Source of the DNA: Mytilus trossulus
Taxonomy: Eukaryota > Mollusca > Bivalvia > Mytilida > Mytilidae
Assembly (NCBI RefSeq): GCF_036588685.1
Contig: NC_086374.1
Coordinates: 94,253,059 to 94,317,058 of the forward strand
Direction: 5' to 3'
DNA: 64,000 nt
In this document: positions 24,901 to 36,688 of the stretch, piece after piece
How the letters are laid out: every line of letters starts with the position of its first letter
How positions within the stretch are numbered: the first letter of the stretch is position 1
Made by a program: the position numbers and the translations under genes
The notes under the pieces: model-generated
What the model saw: the letters and a program-made list of their open reading frames with translations, nothing else
The model's database searches: none
What the model was told of the DNA's origin: nothing

Positions 24901-26032
24901 CCACCAGCTGAAAATTATTCCATCAGGGTTTTTGATATCACAAGGTAGTCAAAACGTTAATAAAATTCATCATCGGTTCAAGGAAATCATTCGTAGTTTT
25001 ATGTCCACAATAACCAAACGTCCGTTAATTTATACCTATCTCACTACTCATTTGCGATTTAATATCACCATAATGCATACTCTCATCTGACAAATTAAAT
25101 GTTCTGTTTATATTTTCACATCAGCCCAAATATAGTTATAATAGTCATGAACAAAGTACTCAGAATATTGCTCACTTTGAAACATGTAGTCCTCATGGTA
25201 ATATCAAAGGCAACTTACACGGGTAGAATCTATGAGGTAGATGATTTTAGCTGATTTTTCATTAAAGATATGATAAGGCTTGGAAGAACTGACAATCTCT
25301 TAAACCAATATACATTGTCATTCGTAAATATAAATGAACATGCAAATATTTTATACGTTCAGGTATTTCACACTTATATTTTGTGATGATATTCTTTACA
25401 AAAGCACAAACATGTCGGCATTCACTTCAAAAACCAATCAAGCATTTCAATCCACTTATAACATGTATAACGAAGGGATATAGTTCCGATACTGTTGTCA
25501 GGTCATTAAAGATGACATATTTTGGCGTAAATATTAGTTCAATTATAGGAGCTTTGCATTGTAAATAAACGTATTTATTCTGACACAATTTTTTGACATG
25601 ATACGGGTAATTTTCTTCTAATATATTTTATGATGGTATGATAGTAGACCCCTCACGTGAGGGAGTGTGCTTGATATTAATATGATGAAGAGGTAATGTC
25701 GAAATTTTTTATTGAATTGTTTATTGATACTGTAGTTATGTCATGAAATGGTATCCTTCAAGTGTTACTCATAACATTACCATACAAGCGCGAGGTTTGG
25801 ATTACCACAAAGCGAGGTTCAATCCATCATTTTTTTTAAATGTTCTGTACCAAGTCAGAAAAATTGCAGTTATTATCTTATAGTTTGTTTATCTATGTGC
25901 TACATTTTTGTTTGTTTGTAACCCAGATTTGTTTTCTCTAAATCTATTTAAGACTTCGAACAGCGGTATACTGCTATTGCCTTTATTATGTATGCCATCC
26001 ATTTTCACTGAACTAGTACACACAAAATAGGC

Positions 26033-26258
26033 ATTTGTGGCATTAGGAGTATATCAGTGGAATCTGGGGAAAGTTTAATATAGAAAAAATCACAACATGT
26101 GTGTTTTCGGAAATGAGCACCCCTTGTCATCCCCCAGGTTAAGCCCATATTTTTTTATGGTATTATGAGTATAAACAGTGCAATATTGGAAAAAGTTGAA
26201 TGTCGAAAAAATCTCAACATGTGGGATTTCAGGAATGAGCACCCCTTGTCATCCCTCT
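26033..26258 (+). repeat. Two-unit tandem repeat, ~120-bp unit
   Basis: 'tatggcattaggagtat'-like start, then '(t)caacatgtg.g.tttc.gg' and 'aatgagcaccccttgtcatc', occur twice about 120 bp apart. Confidence 0.75.
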
Positions 26259-27369
26259 TAACTGTTCTTCACATAACTTTGTGTGGATTAACAATAACAA
26301 GGTAAACTATTTTCGTGTTTGAACTCTTTATTGGATTGGTAAGCACATTATACGCTTTATAAATATTTATCTTACACAAAGTATCTTTATAAATATGCAT
26401 TCGCATTTGTAATCAAATGTTATTTTCCTTTTTATATCTTAGAGAGGAGAAAACGCAAATTGAATATTTAAATAACATCCATTGTTATATATAAAGTGAA
26501 TGGACACCTGTTTGAGAAAAGTAGACTAACAATATTCTCAGTGATCGTTATCTACAAGGCTATATTTCAAAAGAGATTGTCTGATTGAAAAAGTTAAACT
26601 AGTCGGTCTGATGAGATCAGTTTGTGCTTCGTCACGATTAAAGTTAAAATGGTTTATTTTGTTTCATAAAACTCAAAAGATTTCATGTATAGTGTTGGTA
26701 TGTAAAAAAATAAATCACCTGTTTTGTTAATAAATTGCAACAGTGAAGGAAAAGAGAAAAATTCGTTTAATTATAATTTACATTGTAATCCTGGTAGGTG
26801 AAATGTGTAGTGATATGACAATGTTTAACTTAATTCTATATCGTTGTTTGCACGATGCTTGTGATCTGATTTAAGAATCTTGCAATTTTGTAACTGTTAT
26901 AGCTATTTTGATTAAGTAAACATAAATTAACCTTCACTTTTTAACACTATAAGTTTCTTGAAATTCTTGATATCGTAAAAAGCATACCAAAAAGTCTGTC
27001 AAACGATATATTTTTTTCCCGTACAAGCATATCACAATTGGTAGATGACGTAATGTCCTGTTTTTTATGGAAAAAAGACAGAATTACAAAAAAAGATTTA
27101 AATGACACCAGCTATGTTTCTAATGAACAAAAAGATTGCCGTCATTTTTTGTACTTTTTCCAACAAAAAGGTGAATACCAGAGCAATCACTAAGTAATAA
27201 GTAAATACTTTTAATACTATAATTTTATACAAAGCTCACGCTCTCGCATCATGGAATCAAGGATTCTAAAAACAATTTTTTTGTATTCGAATTGAAAAGC
27301 AATGTCTGATATCTTGTTCCCTTTCAAAAAAAATAACTTAAGGTTACGTTTTTTTATGAGATGTAAATA

Positions 27370-27670
27370 AACACATCATAGATACCAAGATTTAATTTTG
27401 TATTAACGTCAGACGCGCGTTTCGTTTACGAGAGTCTCATCAGTTACATTCGAATCCAACAAATTTAAATAAGGTACGAAGTCGAAGAGCATTGAGGACA
27501 AAAATTCTTAAACGTTTTAAATACTGCTCAGGTAATATATTCCTCAAGAAGAAAAGCATTTGTATATCAATAATTCACAAGTTTTGTAAACAGTTAATTT
27601 ATAAATATGACTTATGTCGGTACAAAAATGTTCACTACAGGGGATGGTGATACTCTCGGGGAGTTAAAAC
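27370..27670 (+). repeat. Dispersed repeat, 'agacgcgcgtttcgttt' copy
   Basis: Diverged copy of 22105-22430 with the conserved order through 'gatggtgatactctcgggg'. Confidence 0.75.
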
Positions 27671-29171
27671 TCTACAAGTAGTGTTTACACGTATATGACA
27701 AAATCACACTAAAACGCAATCATTTTGTGTTTTTGAAAAAATAACTAAGATTATTTACAGTAAGTCGATTCAATGAATACCATATTAGAATTAACTGCTT
27801 GATATAATCCTTCTTGTTTAACTGATAGTACTTCTTTACTAATGTCAATACTATTTTTACAGTGATCTTAATACACAATGCGTTCAGTATGTTCAGAAAA
27901 ACGAAAAAATGTCGTAATGAGGTTTTTTTGGGGGAAGGGGGGGGGGGGGAATCCAGTGGTATTTGGGGCAACAGAGTTAAAGAGACAAAGTCACAAATCA
28001 ACTAAACACAAAACGAAGCAATAAAAAAGAAGCGATTGAGAACAGATCATATCAGAAGAAAGTGACACATTGTCCAACAAAAGAATCGCGAAGGAAACAT
28101 AATTGCAGACAATCCTGGAGAGATAATTGAATAGGCCAAAAAATATAACAAAATGAACAAAAACTTGAAAAATGTATTCCAAATCAAAACATGAAAACAC
28201 AAAACGGTAAACAGATTGTAAACCACACTCCCGCTAACTCTTCTAAAAATAGTTACTTTAGCTACTTATCTAGATAAAACGCAATCTCAAAGAGTTCGAA
28301 ATTAAAAAAACTTGAATATTATTATAACTTTAGAAAAGCAGTTTTATGATTGTTGCAATGGGCGTTTTAGAAGTTATCAAAGCATCAATTAAAGCATCCA
28401 AAATAAAACATACTTATGAATAGTTGGATGGAATGAACACAAAGTTGAAATTCACAAAAGTGGTGCCAAATACGGCTAAAGTAACATTTGCCTGGGATAG
28501 GAAAATCATACGTTTTTCGAATAATTCTTTCTTTAGCAAACAATAAATTTATATACGTGTATATGATATTCATGTCAACACAGAAGTTCTGATTACTTAG
28601 TTGGCGATACACTAAAACAGCCTTATGAACTACGAACTGTGCGTCACACAAATGTTTCAACAATACAAAAAGTTACAACTAAATATAAAAATTGAATGTT
28701 AACACTTAATTTTGTTAGTAATTGTGTATTTAATTGCATTATCTAACTATGTCAGTTATTCTTTAAAATCAAATTGTGTTAAAACATACAAATTATATGC
28801 ATATATATTTGATTTAAACTAAAATAATAAAAAATGAATTACGTGATTAAATTTCTTTACTTTTACATACGAATAGAAATTTAAAGAGAGAATTCAAACT
28901 ACACACGATAAGACATCAAATAAAATTCAGAATTACAAATAAAACATAAAGAATGCATAAGACTATCAATTTTGCAAATGCATTCACAAATGGGATGAAT
29001 TTGTGACTTTATCGAGATGTGGAGTACATATCATTGAGACATCAGCCTTAAAATACACATGATCCAAGATCGGCTTCACTTTTGTTGATGTTCGTTTGGA
29101 GTATGATAAATAACAAAATAACGAGAATAGAGTTGTGCTTTATTGTATCTCTTTACAAAGTATATTTATAT

Positions 29172-29458
29172 TTACGGTGGTACCCAACACTTTCACTAAA
29201 ATTAATTTGGCTCGTTTAATTTTCTTAAAATTTTGACAAAGTATTTACTTTGACCGTTTAACAAAAATATAAAGAATTCAAAAAATTTAAACCAAGCGTT
29301 TTAGTTTTATCAGAAAAATTACACTGGTTATATAGCAGTTTGACAAACACTAATTTTGATCATTGAGAAGCTTTATATTGCCTTCACAACGCAACGTTAT
29401 TAAAACGTATACCTGATATTACAGAGTTATCTCCCTGTAGTGTTAGGTACCACCTTAA
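29172..29458 (-). mobile_element. TTAA-ended MITE, copy 1
   Basis: Inverse-oriented homologue of 52962-53242. It ends GGTACCACC-TTAA (29446-29458) at one side and TTAC-GGTGGTACC at the other, the latter being a mutated TTAA. The interior shares 'ttgacaaagtatttacttt' and 'tagcagtttgacaaaca' with the second copy. Non-coding. Confidence 0.8.
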
Positions 29459-30974
29459 ACTCGATATATTCAATTTAAATCAGATTAAGACGAATTTATG
29501 AGGGCATTTAATGAAAATTTAAAAACCAGAGTTTGTAGCCAGCATATTAAAACTAAGAGTGCTGATATTAAAGAACTAGTACTATTAAGTTTCTTTTAAA
29601 GTGAAGTATGTACACCATGTCTGACAACAAACAAACGTACATTAATTTCGAAATATGCCATGAGTTCGTTCGTCCAAACTCAATATCGGCGAACACACTT
29701 ACACCATAAACTCAAGCATCCTGTATGCTTTGTATCACATTATTATATGACGACTGTTCATATGAATCTTATCGTCTAATTAACTGAAATATCAGTACTG
29801 TTCATATAACATTGTGCATTTCTATTCAAATGTTTAATTCTATTGATGATTTAGGTTTCCCATAGCAAAACCTTGATTTTGACATATAAATGTTAACAAT
29901 GTGTTAGCTGATAAAAATGTATTTTATGGGTTTTTTTTTGTTACAGTTTTCCAAAAGATTCTTTTAGACTGTCATGTTGCTATGATGACGTGGTGGGTGT
30001 TAAGGGAACATCTGACACCAGTGGCCTCTCATGTATTCCTTTTCTAATCATAATCTCGCCCTCCTTTCATTTCGTTGTAATCTGCCTAAATTCTGTGTTT
30101 TTTGTTAAACAAATCACGAGCAACACGACTGATGCTAAGGATTCACTCTCTTGGTTATAAGGCTTTTTGATTCTTTGTCCACGTCATTATATTGTCTTCT
30201 ATTTTTATATTTGAGTCTTTAAAATTTTCTATCTGATATCACTCTGTATTGAAGTATAAGTAGGTACACGCTAACCCTAATAGCATAATTTACGATTTAA
30301 AATAAACCTTATCATTTGAAAGTCAAAATCTACAAGGTTAGATAAGTGACTGCTATAAGTTTATTTCGTTTCAACATAACTTACTAGTGTCATCTGATGG
30401 AATAATCATTGCTTGTACAATTTATATATAGATATATCATTTTATAGACGTAAGTTATTAGTTTATTATAAAGAAAATATTAATTTCTCTTTAACTTAAA
30501 TTAAAAGGATAAAATTAGCAGTGCCGTTGAAGTTCTATTTTCTGTTATTTTTGCTTGCTTTTCGTTCGTTTTGTCAGTTTAACTCGATATTATTTTTTAT
30601 GTTTTGTATTTTCTCTCTCATCTTTGTCCCCTAAATTTATTATATTGTTCTTATTTTTTACATTTGTGTTGTTTTATTTATATAGATATGACAACAGAAA
30701 TCCTTTTCGATAGTGGTGTGGCCAGTTGAACACGTTCATCGATTGCTGTACATTTAATGTCATTTGTCCCAATCATTCTTATAAATACTTGTATATGCAT
30801 ACATGATGGTTCCGCAGATCATCCAACACATTCGACAACTTGTACCTAAATTTGGGCTACGGAATGAAAACGACAAAGAGAACTATTTCAATTAATACTG
30901 CACAAAAGGTGTCCCTTTACCGGGATACTTGTGAATATAGGTCAAATAGTTCCACAAATATTCGAGGTATCATT

Positions 30975-31175
30975 AGTTATCAAAGGTACCAGGATTATAA
31001 TTTAGTGCGCCAGACGCGCGTTTCGTCTACATATATGACTCATCAGTGACGCTCATATCAAAATGGTTATAACCCAAACAAATACAAAGTTGTAGAGCAT
31101 TAAGGATCCAAATTTCAAAACAAGTTGTGCCAAATACGGCTTAGGTCATCTATGGCTGGGATAAGAAACTCCTTA
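30975..31175 (+). repeat. Dispersed repeat, 'gccagacgcgcgtttcgtct' copy
   Basis: Carries 'atcaaaggtaccaggattat' and 'gactcatcagtgacgctcat', truncated after 'gataagaaactccttag'. Confidence 0.85.
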
Positions 31176-31439
31176 GTTTTCAAACAGTAATGTTGAAGTA
31201 TACAACTAGAAATGGTTGTGTCTGATTTTCTTCATAATGCAACGCAATCTATTGGTGATGATCCTTTTCTAACCTAAAGTTTTGCAAATAAAAAGACAAA
31301 ATTGAGAAAAAATAATGAGTTATGCAATGACTTCTTGTAAATATATATTTTTGTTTAAATGAATTGTAGATAAGGTTCATTTATAAAAGTACATCATATT
31401 AAAAACGTTTCAACTTTCTTTTTCCATCTCCATATTTTG

Positions 31440-31600
31440 CAAATAAAGTTAGGCTGAAGCCAGCTGAAGGACACCTTCGGGTGCGAGAATTCTCGCTACA
31501 TTGAAGACCCATTGGTGGCCTTCGGCTGTTGTCTGCTCTATGGTCGGGTTGTTGTCGCTTTGACACATCATAATTTCCTTTCTCAATTTTATTAAGAACC
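31440..31600 (-). repeat. Partial copy of the 8.0-kb repeat family
   Basis: Minus-strand match to the first ~150 bp of 20060-20560 ('acaacagccgaaggccacc', 'tgtccttcagctgg'). Confidence 0.8.
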
Positions 31601-32177
31601 AGTGTTGCAATTTGTATTGCAATACATTATGGTAAGTTTGGTTTGCATTTTCTAAATATGCTATAAAAAAAAGACGGAATGATACATGCTACTTTCGTAT
31701 CGCAGAAATTTGTTTGCCTATGAATAAATATTACCATTTTCTACATCTACAAAATAAATCTTTTAATGGCAAGCATGAATTCCTTCAGCTTCAACATGTT
31801 AAATCGATAGATTACTCTTTGCAAGAACTTACTAATAAGTCCTTAAAATGCAAGGTTATTTTTCTCATATTATATAATCATACTTGATAAGAACTTTATT
31901 CTTAAAATCGACATGGAACAAATCGACCCAGTTTGTCCCCTTAGCACTGCCTACAATCAATCTGTCATATCTGTCATTTCAGTTGCATATGGTATACCAT
32001 TTCCCCCTTCTAATCGTAATTTAAAAAAATAAATCATAATCGACTTTGACAAAATATACCTCAATCAAAATTATATGACTTTTGATTTTAAGTGATACGC
32101 ACCTATGCATGTTTCAACCTGAGCTAAGTAGGTCAAAGTATCGGCCGATAAGACGACTGTCCAATAATATAAAAAAG

Positions 32178-32330
32178 AAGATGTGGTTTGATTGCCAATG
32201 AGACAACTATCCACAAAAGACCAAAATGACACAAACATTAATAATTATAGGTCACCGTACGGCCTTCAACAATGAGCAATGCCCATACCGCATATAGTCA
32301 GCTATAAAAGGCCCGAATAATGTTCATTTA
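32178..32330 (+). repeat. Dispersed repeat, 'gattgccaatgagacaact' family
   Basis: It reads 'gaagatgtggtttgattgcc ... ggtcaccgtacggccttca ... catatagtcagctataaaag'. This is the reverse complement of the tail at 14930-15050. Other copies lie at 48220-48350 (plus) and 56340-56470, 61440-61505 (minus). Confidence 0.85.
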
Positions 32331-33019
32331 ATCATTAGATCATTGACCATCATACCCAGTACGGTGCTTTTAAAATTACAAAGAGAACTACAGGGCGCTC
32401 AGAAGGCAACATCATGAGAACCTTATTTATGGCTTTTATGTATATGGAGAGAAAGATGTAAAAACATTAAATTATCTTTTATTTTATCACGTGACAGTCT
32501 GCATAACGTTTATTTTAGACATCATATGAGTAGTGACAAAGGTATAAAATATCGGACTTTTTATAATAGTTCTAAAACGCACGGAGACCATCAACTAGTA
32601 TTTTAGGATGGACAATTAAAAAGCAATCACTCCAAAAATTGAAATTGAAAACAACTCTTCCTGAAAAGTAATTTGTCTAGCACTTTCTTGTTACGGCATA
32701 TCGCAGAATAAAATAAATCTCAAAAACATACTTTGTATATCTAAAGTATAAAAAAATCTATAAAAATCACAAACAATGAAAATGCAATTGTACATGCGAT
32801 AAAGTAGCAAACACTGCAAACAATTTTAACAACAAAATGACAAAACCCTGAACACAACATCTATGTAAAATTTAATTGAAAAACTTTCAAGGCAAATAAA
32901 TTGCCATTATTTTTTTTTTTTTTTTAATACAGTTTTTTGTGTGTGAAATAGATTTAATGAAAGCTCTGTCAAAGTTGTTTTTAGGACACCCATTCATTAG
33001 GGCGTGGTACGAACAGCTT

Positions 33020-33410
33020 TTCTGCTTTTCAAAGTTTAATGTGCGGTGATGCTTGAAAAGTGTAAATTGGTCAATGCCTCTGCTGCTGGATTGTTAGTCC
33101 CAGAGGCCTAGGGTATCACAAACCCAGAAGCCAGTGCTTATGTCCTGGCATGAAAATACGGATTTTTTGTGTTATGAAAGTTTGCTGTTAAAAAATGTTA
33201 GAAATAATTATAAATAAAGGAATGTATCTCCCTCACGTAAAGCTAGATGCCTTTCACGGATTTGGCTATACTTGTTGGACCTTTTGGATTATAGCTCTTC
33301 ATCTTTTATATCAGTTTTGTATTTCAAATATTTTGGTCACGAGCATCACTGAAGAGACATGTATTGTCGAAATGCGCATCTGGTGCAGGAAAATTGGTAC
33401 TGTTAATATT
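33020..33410 (-). repeat. Dispersed repeat, minus-strand 'tcttgcaccagatgcgcat' copy
   Basis: Reverse complement of the 24593-24900 family. Its boundary lies about 300 bp upstream of the 420-codon gene. The 76-codon frame at 33195-33425 lies inside it and is not a gene. Confidence 0.85.
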
Positions 33411-33660
33411 ATTACATTGTCATAGTTTTGTGCCATTTTCTTAAAATATCAAAATGAAATTTACTATGCTGTTATGACTGTGTCACCTTGACTGAAAACC
33501 ATATTGACTAAAACATGTAAAGCAAATCGTTTTGCAACCGCTGAAAAAAATTGAGTGTATTGTACAATAACAGACAGTTTTGTATTTATATGTGTAGTGA
33601 AATGAAATTCGATGTAATCGTATTCATTTGGGTGAGCATAAAGTCTATTGACATGATGGA

Positions 33661-33667
33661 TATAAAT
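33661..33667 (+). promoter_or_regulatory. Candidate TATA box of the 420-codon gene
   Basis: TATAAAT lies 51 nt upstream of the ATG, which would put transcription start near 33691 and leave a ~20-nt leader. An alternative reading is that 'tttatcattcccag' (to 33695) is a splice acceptor joining an upstream non-coding exon. Confidence 0.35.
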
Positions 33668-33711
33668 ACTAATAAATACAATTTATCATTCCCAGAGCAA
33701 ACGAAAAAGTA

Positions 33712-34974
33712 ATGGTGAACATGGTTTTCCTCTTTTTGTTGTTATTCCACCAAGTACCCATTATAATGGGAACGTTTGGAAACAATCAGATGATACAGAT
33801 TCAGTCGGGAATGTCTTTATCTTTTGCGAATACAGTGAAAACTGGATCATTTTCTAGCTTCATGCGTTCAACTCCAGTTACAAAGGTTTTCGATTTTATA
33901 AAAGCCATAGCTACTATCGTTGACGTTGTTCTCAATATTTTCGGAACGAGCGAATCTCCAGAATTGCAGGAAATAAAAAAGTTATATCAGCAAATGAGTG
34001 AGCGTTTTAATAGCGTTGATATCAAGCTTAGAGATCTTGCAAGTCAAATTAAATGGACAACGACTGAACTTCAGTTTGGGCCAGTGGAACAGAATATAAA
34101 CTCAAATTTTGAACAACTACAACACATTTATAATCTGCCTTTGACCTTAAAAGATATTGAAAAGAAACGTTTCATGGCATCCTTTAAAAGCACATGTTTA
34201 AATTGTGCTTCAAATCTTTTCCGTGGAATTCTTGGAACAGATACGATATTTACAGGAAGTATCTTAAAAAAAGCGATAACATCATTCAAGTATGACCGAC
34301 GGAAATCGCAGAACTTTCTGATTGGAACATTACAGTTATTAACAAAAGCAGTTGCCGCTGAACTCATATATGAGCGTTTTGAGTACGGTGAAAACTATTT
34401 TCAAACACATCAAGTTGAATGGACAGTCAGGATGCGAAATGTTACCGTCCTGATGCAGTCTATCGACCAAGAGGTAGTGAGTAAGTGGTATGATCAAGCT
34501 AGCATTGATACTGATGATTTATCCGTGAAGCATTATGGACTTGGTAATCAGAACTTTTCAGTCATCCTTTATAATTTTCTTCAGGAAAAATACTATTGGC
34601 GAGATTGGCTTGTAATAGTGTACAATCCTATTTGGGGAATCAAAACGCACATTAATCATGTGTGTGACGGGTACCGAAAATATGGTGTGCACGGAAGAAA
34701 CGTTGCTATAGCTACTGTTGATAAATCAAAACCAGCAATTAATATGAAAGAATCTGCCGAAATAATTATGAAAACGGGTTATTCATCATGCAATCAGTAT
34801 ATCCAAGCAAATACCGTTTACAACGGAATTGACGTAAAAACTAGAACATGTAGTTTGTACGGTTCAGTCGGCGCAATATCTTCGAGTGAGGATGTATGGT
34901 TCCAAAGTCCCTCGGAAAGATTAATACATACACCGCTGGGATATGGAGAATACACAGTTTATGTTTTTGGTTGA
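33712..34974 (+). CDS. Secreted rapunzel / SE-cephalotoxin-like protein
   Basis: Intact single-exon gene of 420 residues, with ATG at 33712 and TGA at 34972. Residues 1-20 form a signal peptide (hydrophobic VFLFLLLFH core), so the protein is predicted to be secreted. A hydrophobic helix follows (about 59-78, FIKAIATIVDVVLNIFG), then a charged amphipathic helix (82-112, ELQEIKKLYQQM) and a CLNC pair at 162-165. A signature-like KYYWRDWLVIVYN lies at 293-305, followed by HINHVCDG. This layout recalls mollusc proteins related to fish rapunzel and cuttlefish SE-cephalotoxin. The family call is from memory of those patterns and the activity is unknown. Five cysteines (162, 165, 318, 360, 380) leave at least one unpaired if mature. 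It is the only long open frame in the window and has no neighbour on its strand. AATAAA occurs at 35325-35330. It could instead be an unrelated secreted helical protein. Confidence 0.8.
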   Translation: MVNMVFLFLLLFHQVPIIMGTFGNNQMIQIQSGMSLSFANTVKTGSFSSFMRSTPVTKVFDFIKAIATIVDVVLNIFGTSESPELQEIKKLYQQMSERFNSVDIKLRDLASQIKWTTTELQFGPVEQNINSNFEQLQHIYNLPLTLKDIEKKRFMASFKSTCLNCASNLFRGILGTDTIFTGSILKKAITSFKYDRRKSQNFLIGTLQLLTKAVAAELIYERFEYGENYFQTHQVEWTVRMRNVTVLMQSIDQEVVSKWYDQASIDTDDLSVKHYGLGNQNFSVILYNFLQEKYYWRDWLVIVYNPIWGIKTHINHVCDGYRKYGVHGRNVAIATVDKSKPAINMKESAEIIMKTGYSSCNQYIQANTVYNGIDVKTRTCSLYGSVGAISSSEDVWFQSPSERLIHTPLGYGEYTVYVFG

Positions 34975-35739
34975 TGGAACTGGAAAAACCTTTGTGGTAC
35001 TTTGTTTGTATTTGTGTCATTCGCAGAGACTTATAGCATCATTAATGAATTTGTAAGGGTTGAATTCAATTATCTTAATTTCAGTTAGATAAAATATCCA
35101 TAAGATTTTTCAATATTTTGACAGAAATCATTATTTCTATCCAATCCTACATATGTATAATTCATAATTTTATATAACTATGGTTGACTACAATTTGATT
35201 TTTATACCATTACCTAGTTTTACTCAAATGTTGTTTATCAGGCTTGTAAATTCAAAGAGATGAAAAAGAATACAATCACAACAATATACCAAGCGGAAAG
35301 TTCCTTTACAAATGGCGAAATCAAAATAAAGAGATCAAACACATCAAACGAATGGATAACAAATCTCAGATGTCTTACACTCATCAATCATTTGAATAAA
35401 CTTGTTCTAAATTATTATGTATGATTATTTATGTAATTGTTAATATATACACATGGAATACAGTATTGCAACACCAAATTGAAATTGAAATTAAAAAAAA
35501 ACACTTTTTTATTTTTTTGTGATATAATTAGGTAAAATAGAACTAGTTAAACATTATTTAAGAATCACCTGAGTTTAATCATCGACTCGATGAGTTTTTA
35601 TCTGCACATGCAGCTACTGAACTCGTAAACTGCAAAACAGATGTTTTTATCCTCATTGTTTTCAACACTTTGAATTACCAAGTTTTTAAAGTTATGTGAT
35701 TGACACTTTGTAATGGGTCCTTGACAACTCTTAACTGCA

Positions 35740-36170
35740 GCAAGATGGCAGATTATCAGCATAAGAGAAGCAGTGATGTCGCTTTAACAACTGCACATAT
35801 TGTTAGTCATCACCATTCCACTATAAGTCGTTTTGAGAAAAAAATCAGGCAATAAACGCTGTTAAAGACCTTCCGAGATAATGAAGACTCCCTATACCAT
35901 TTGCTAGAAAAAAATCAGGCATAATTAAGGTTGGTTAGAAGGAAAGCCATTGCATACAAGACAATCCTAAAAAAGATTGGCGGCCATACACGTGCCTTTT
36001 AACAAGAACTGATCGCGATCAACTCCTCGCTACTGGTTGTCGTGCGATAAGACCATTCCGAAGACATTTGATAACGAACAGACACACAGTTTTCCGTATC
36101 CAATGTAGTGCAAATCTCGCCAAAGTTTCGAACCATATCGAGCATATATGAGACAATATTATTAATTCGT
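35740..36170 (+). pseudogene. Tc1-like transposase remnant (N-terminal part)
   Basis: Plus-strand fragments read in order as a helix-turn-helix with HHSTISRFEKKIRQ, then NAVKDLPR, RRKAIAYKTILKKI and FSVSNVVQISPKFRT, across several stops and frame changes. This matches the DNA-binding half of Tc1 transposases. The catalytic half is missing. Confidence 0.65.
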
Positions 36171-36550
36171 ATAATTTAACAAATTTGATTCGTTTAGTGA
36201 TAGTCACATGTTAAACTATATTTTCGAAGGTAGACAAAAACGGCGGATAGCAAAAAGCATATTGCACAGAGCATATTGCACGGTTATTTTTAGAATATCT
36301 AAAACCCGATTTACTTTGTGACGTCATGAAATGAACTTCAGGATATCGTTAAACTTTTTGAAACGATCGATTATTTGACGAAAACAAATTCTTAAAATAC
36401 ACGAGAAGTCAAACAAACAAAAAAAGTAAATAAAAAACAACTAATATGTTGTAATTGTCAAGGAGACAATATGATATCTATAAAATTCAAACTAAATGAA
36501 ATGAAGATTTTGATACAAATATGCATAATGGTTTGAAATTAATAATATAA

Positions 36551-36688
36551 CAAATATAGCCTTTGTATGAGGTCAATACAGGATATATCGACCAAAGAAG
36601 TATATCGACCTCGGACTTCGTCCTCAGTCAATATACTTCTTTCAGGTCAATATATCCGTGTATCGACCTCATACAAAGGCTATATTTG
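36551..36688. repeat. 138-bp near-perfect palindrome inside the Tc1 element
   Basis: The first 'caaatatagcctttgtatga' and last 'catacaaaggctatatttg' are exact complements. Pairing continues inward ('ggatatat.gacc', 'aagaagtatat.ga') almost to the centre at about 36619, leaving almost no loop. Confidence 0.85.

Noticed and set aside
25650-25663. Palindrome ccctcacgtgaggg with an E-box core
   Set aside because: Perfect but short, in no promoter context, and resembles part of a dispersed repeat ('tccctcacgt').
33195-33425. 76-codon plus-strand frame upstream of the toxin-like gene
   Set aside because: Wholly within a minus-strand dispersed repeat copy.
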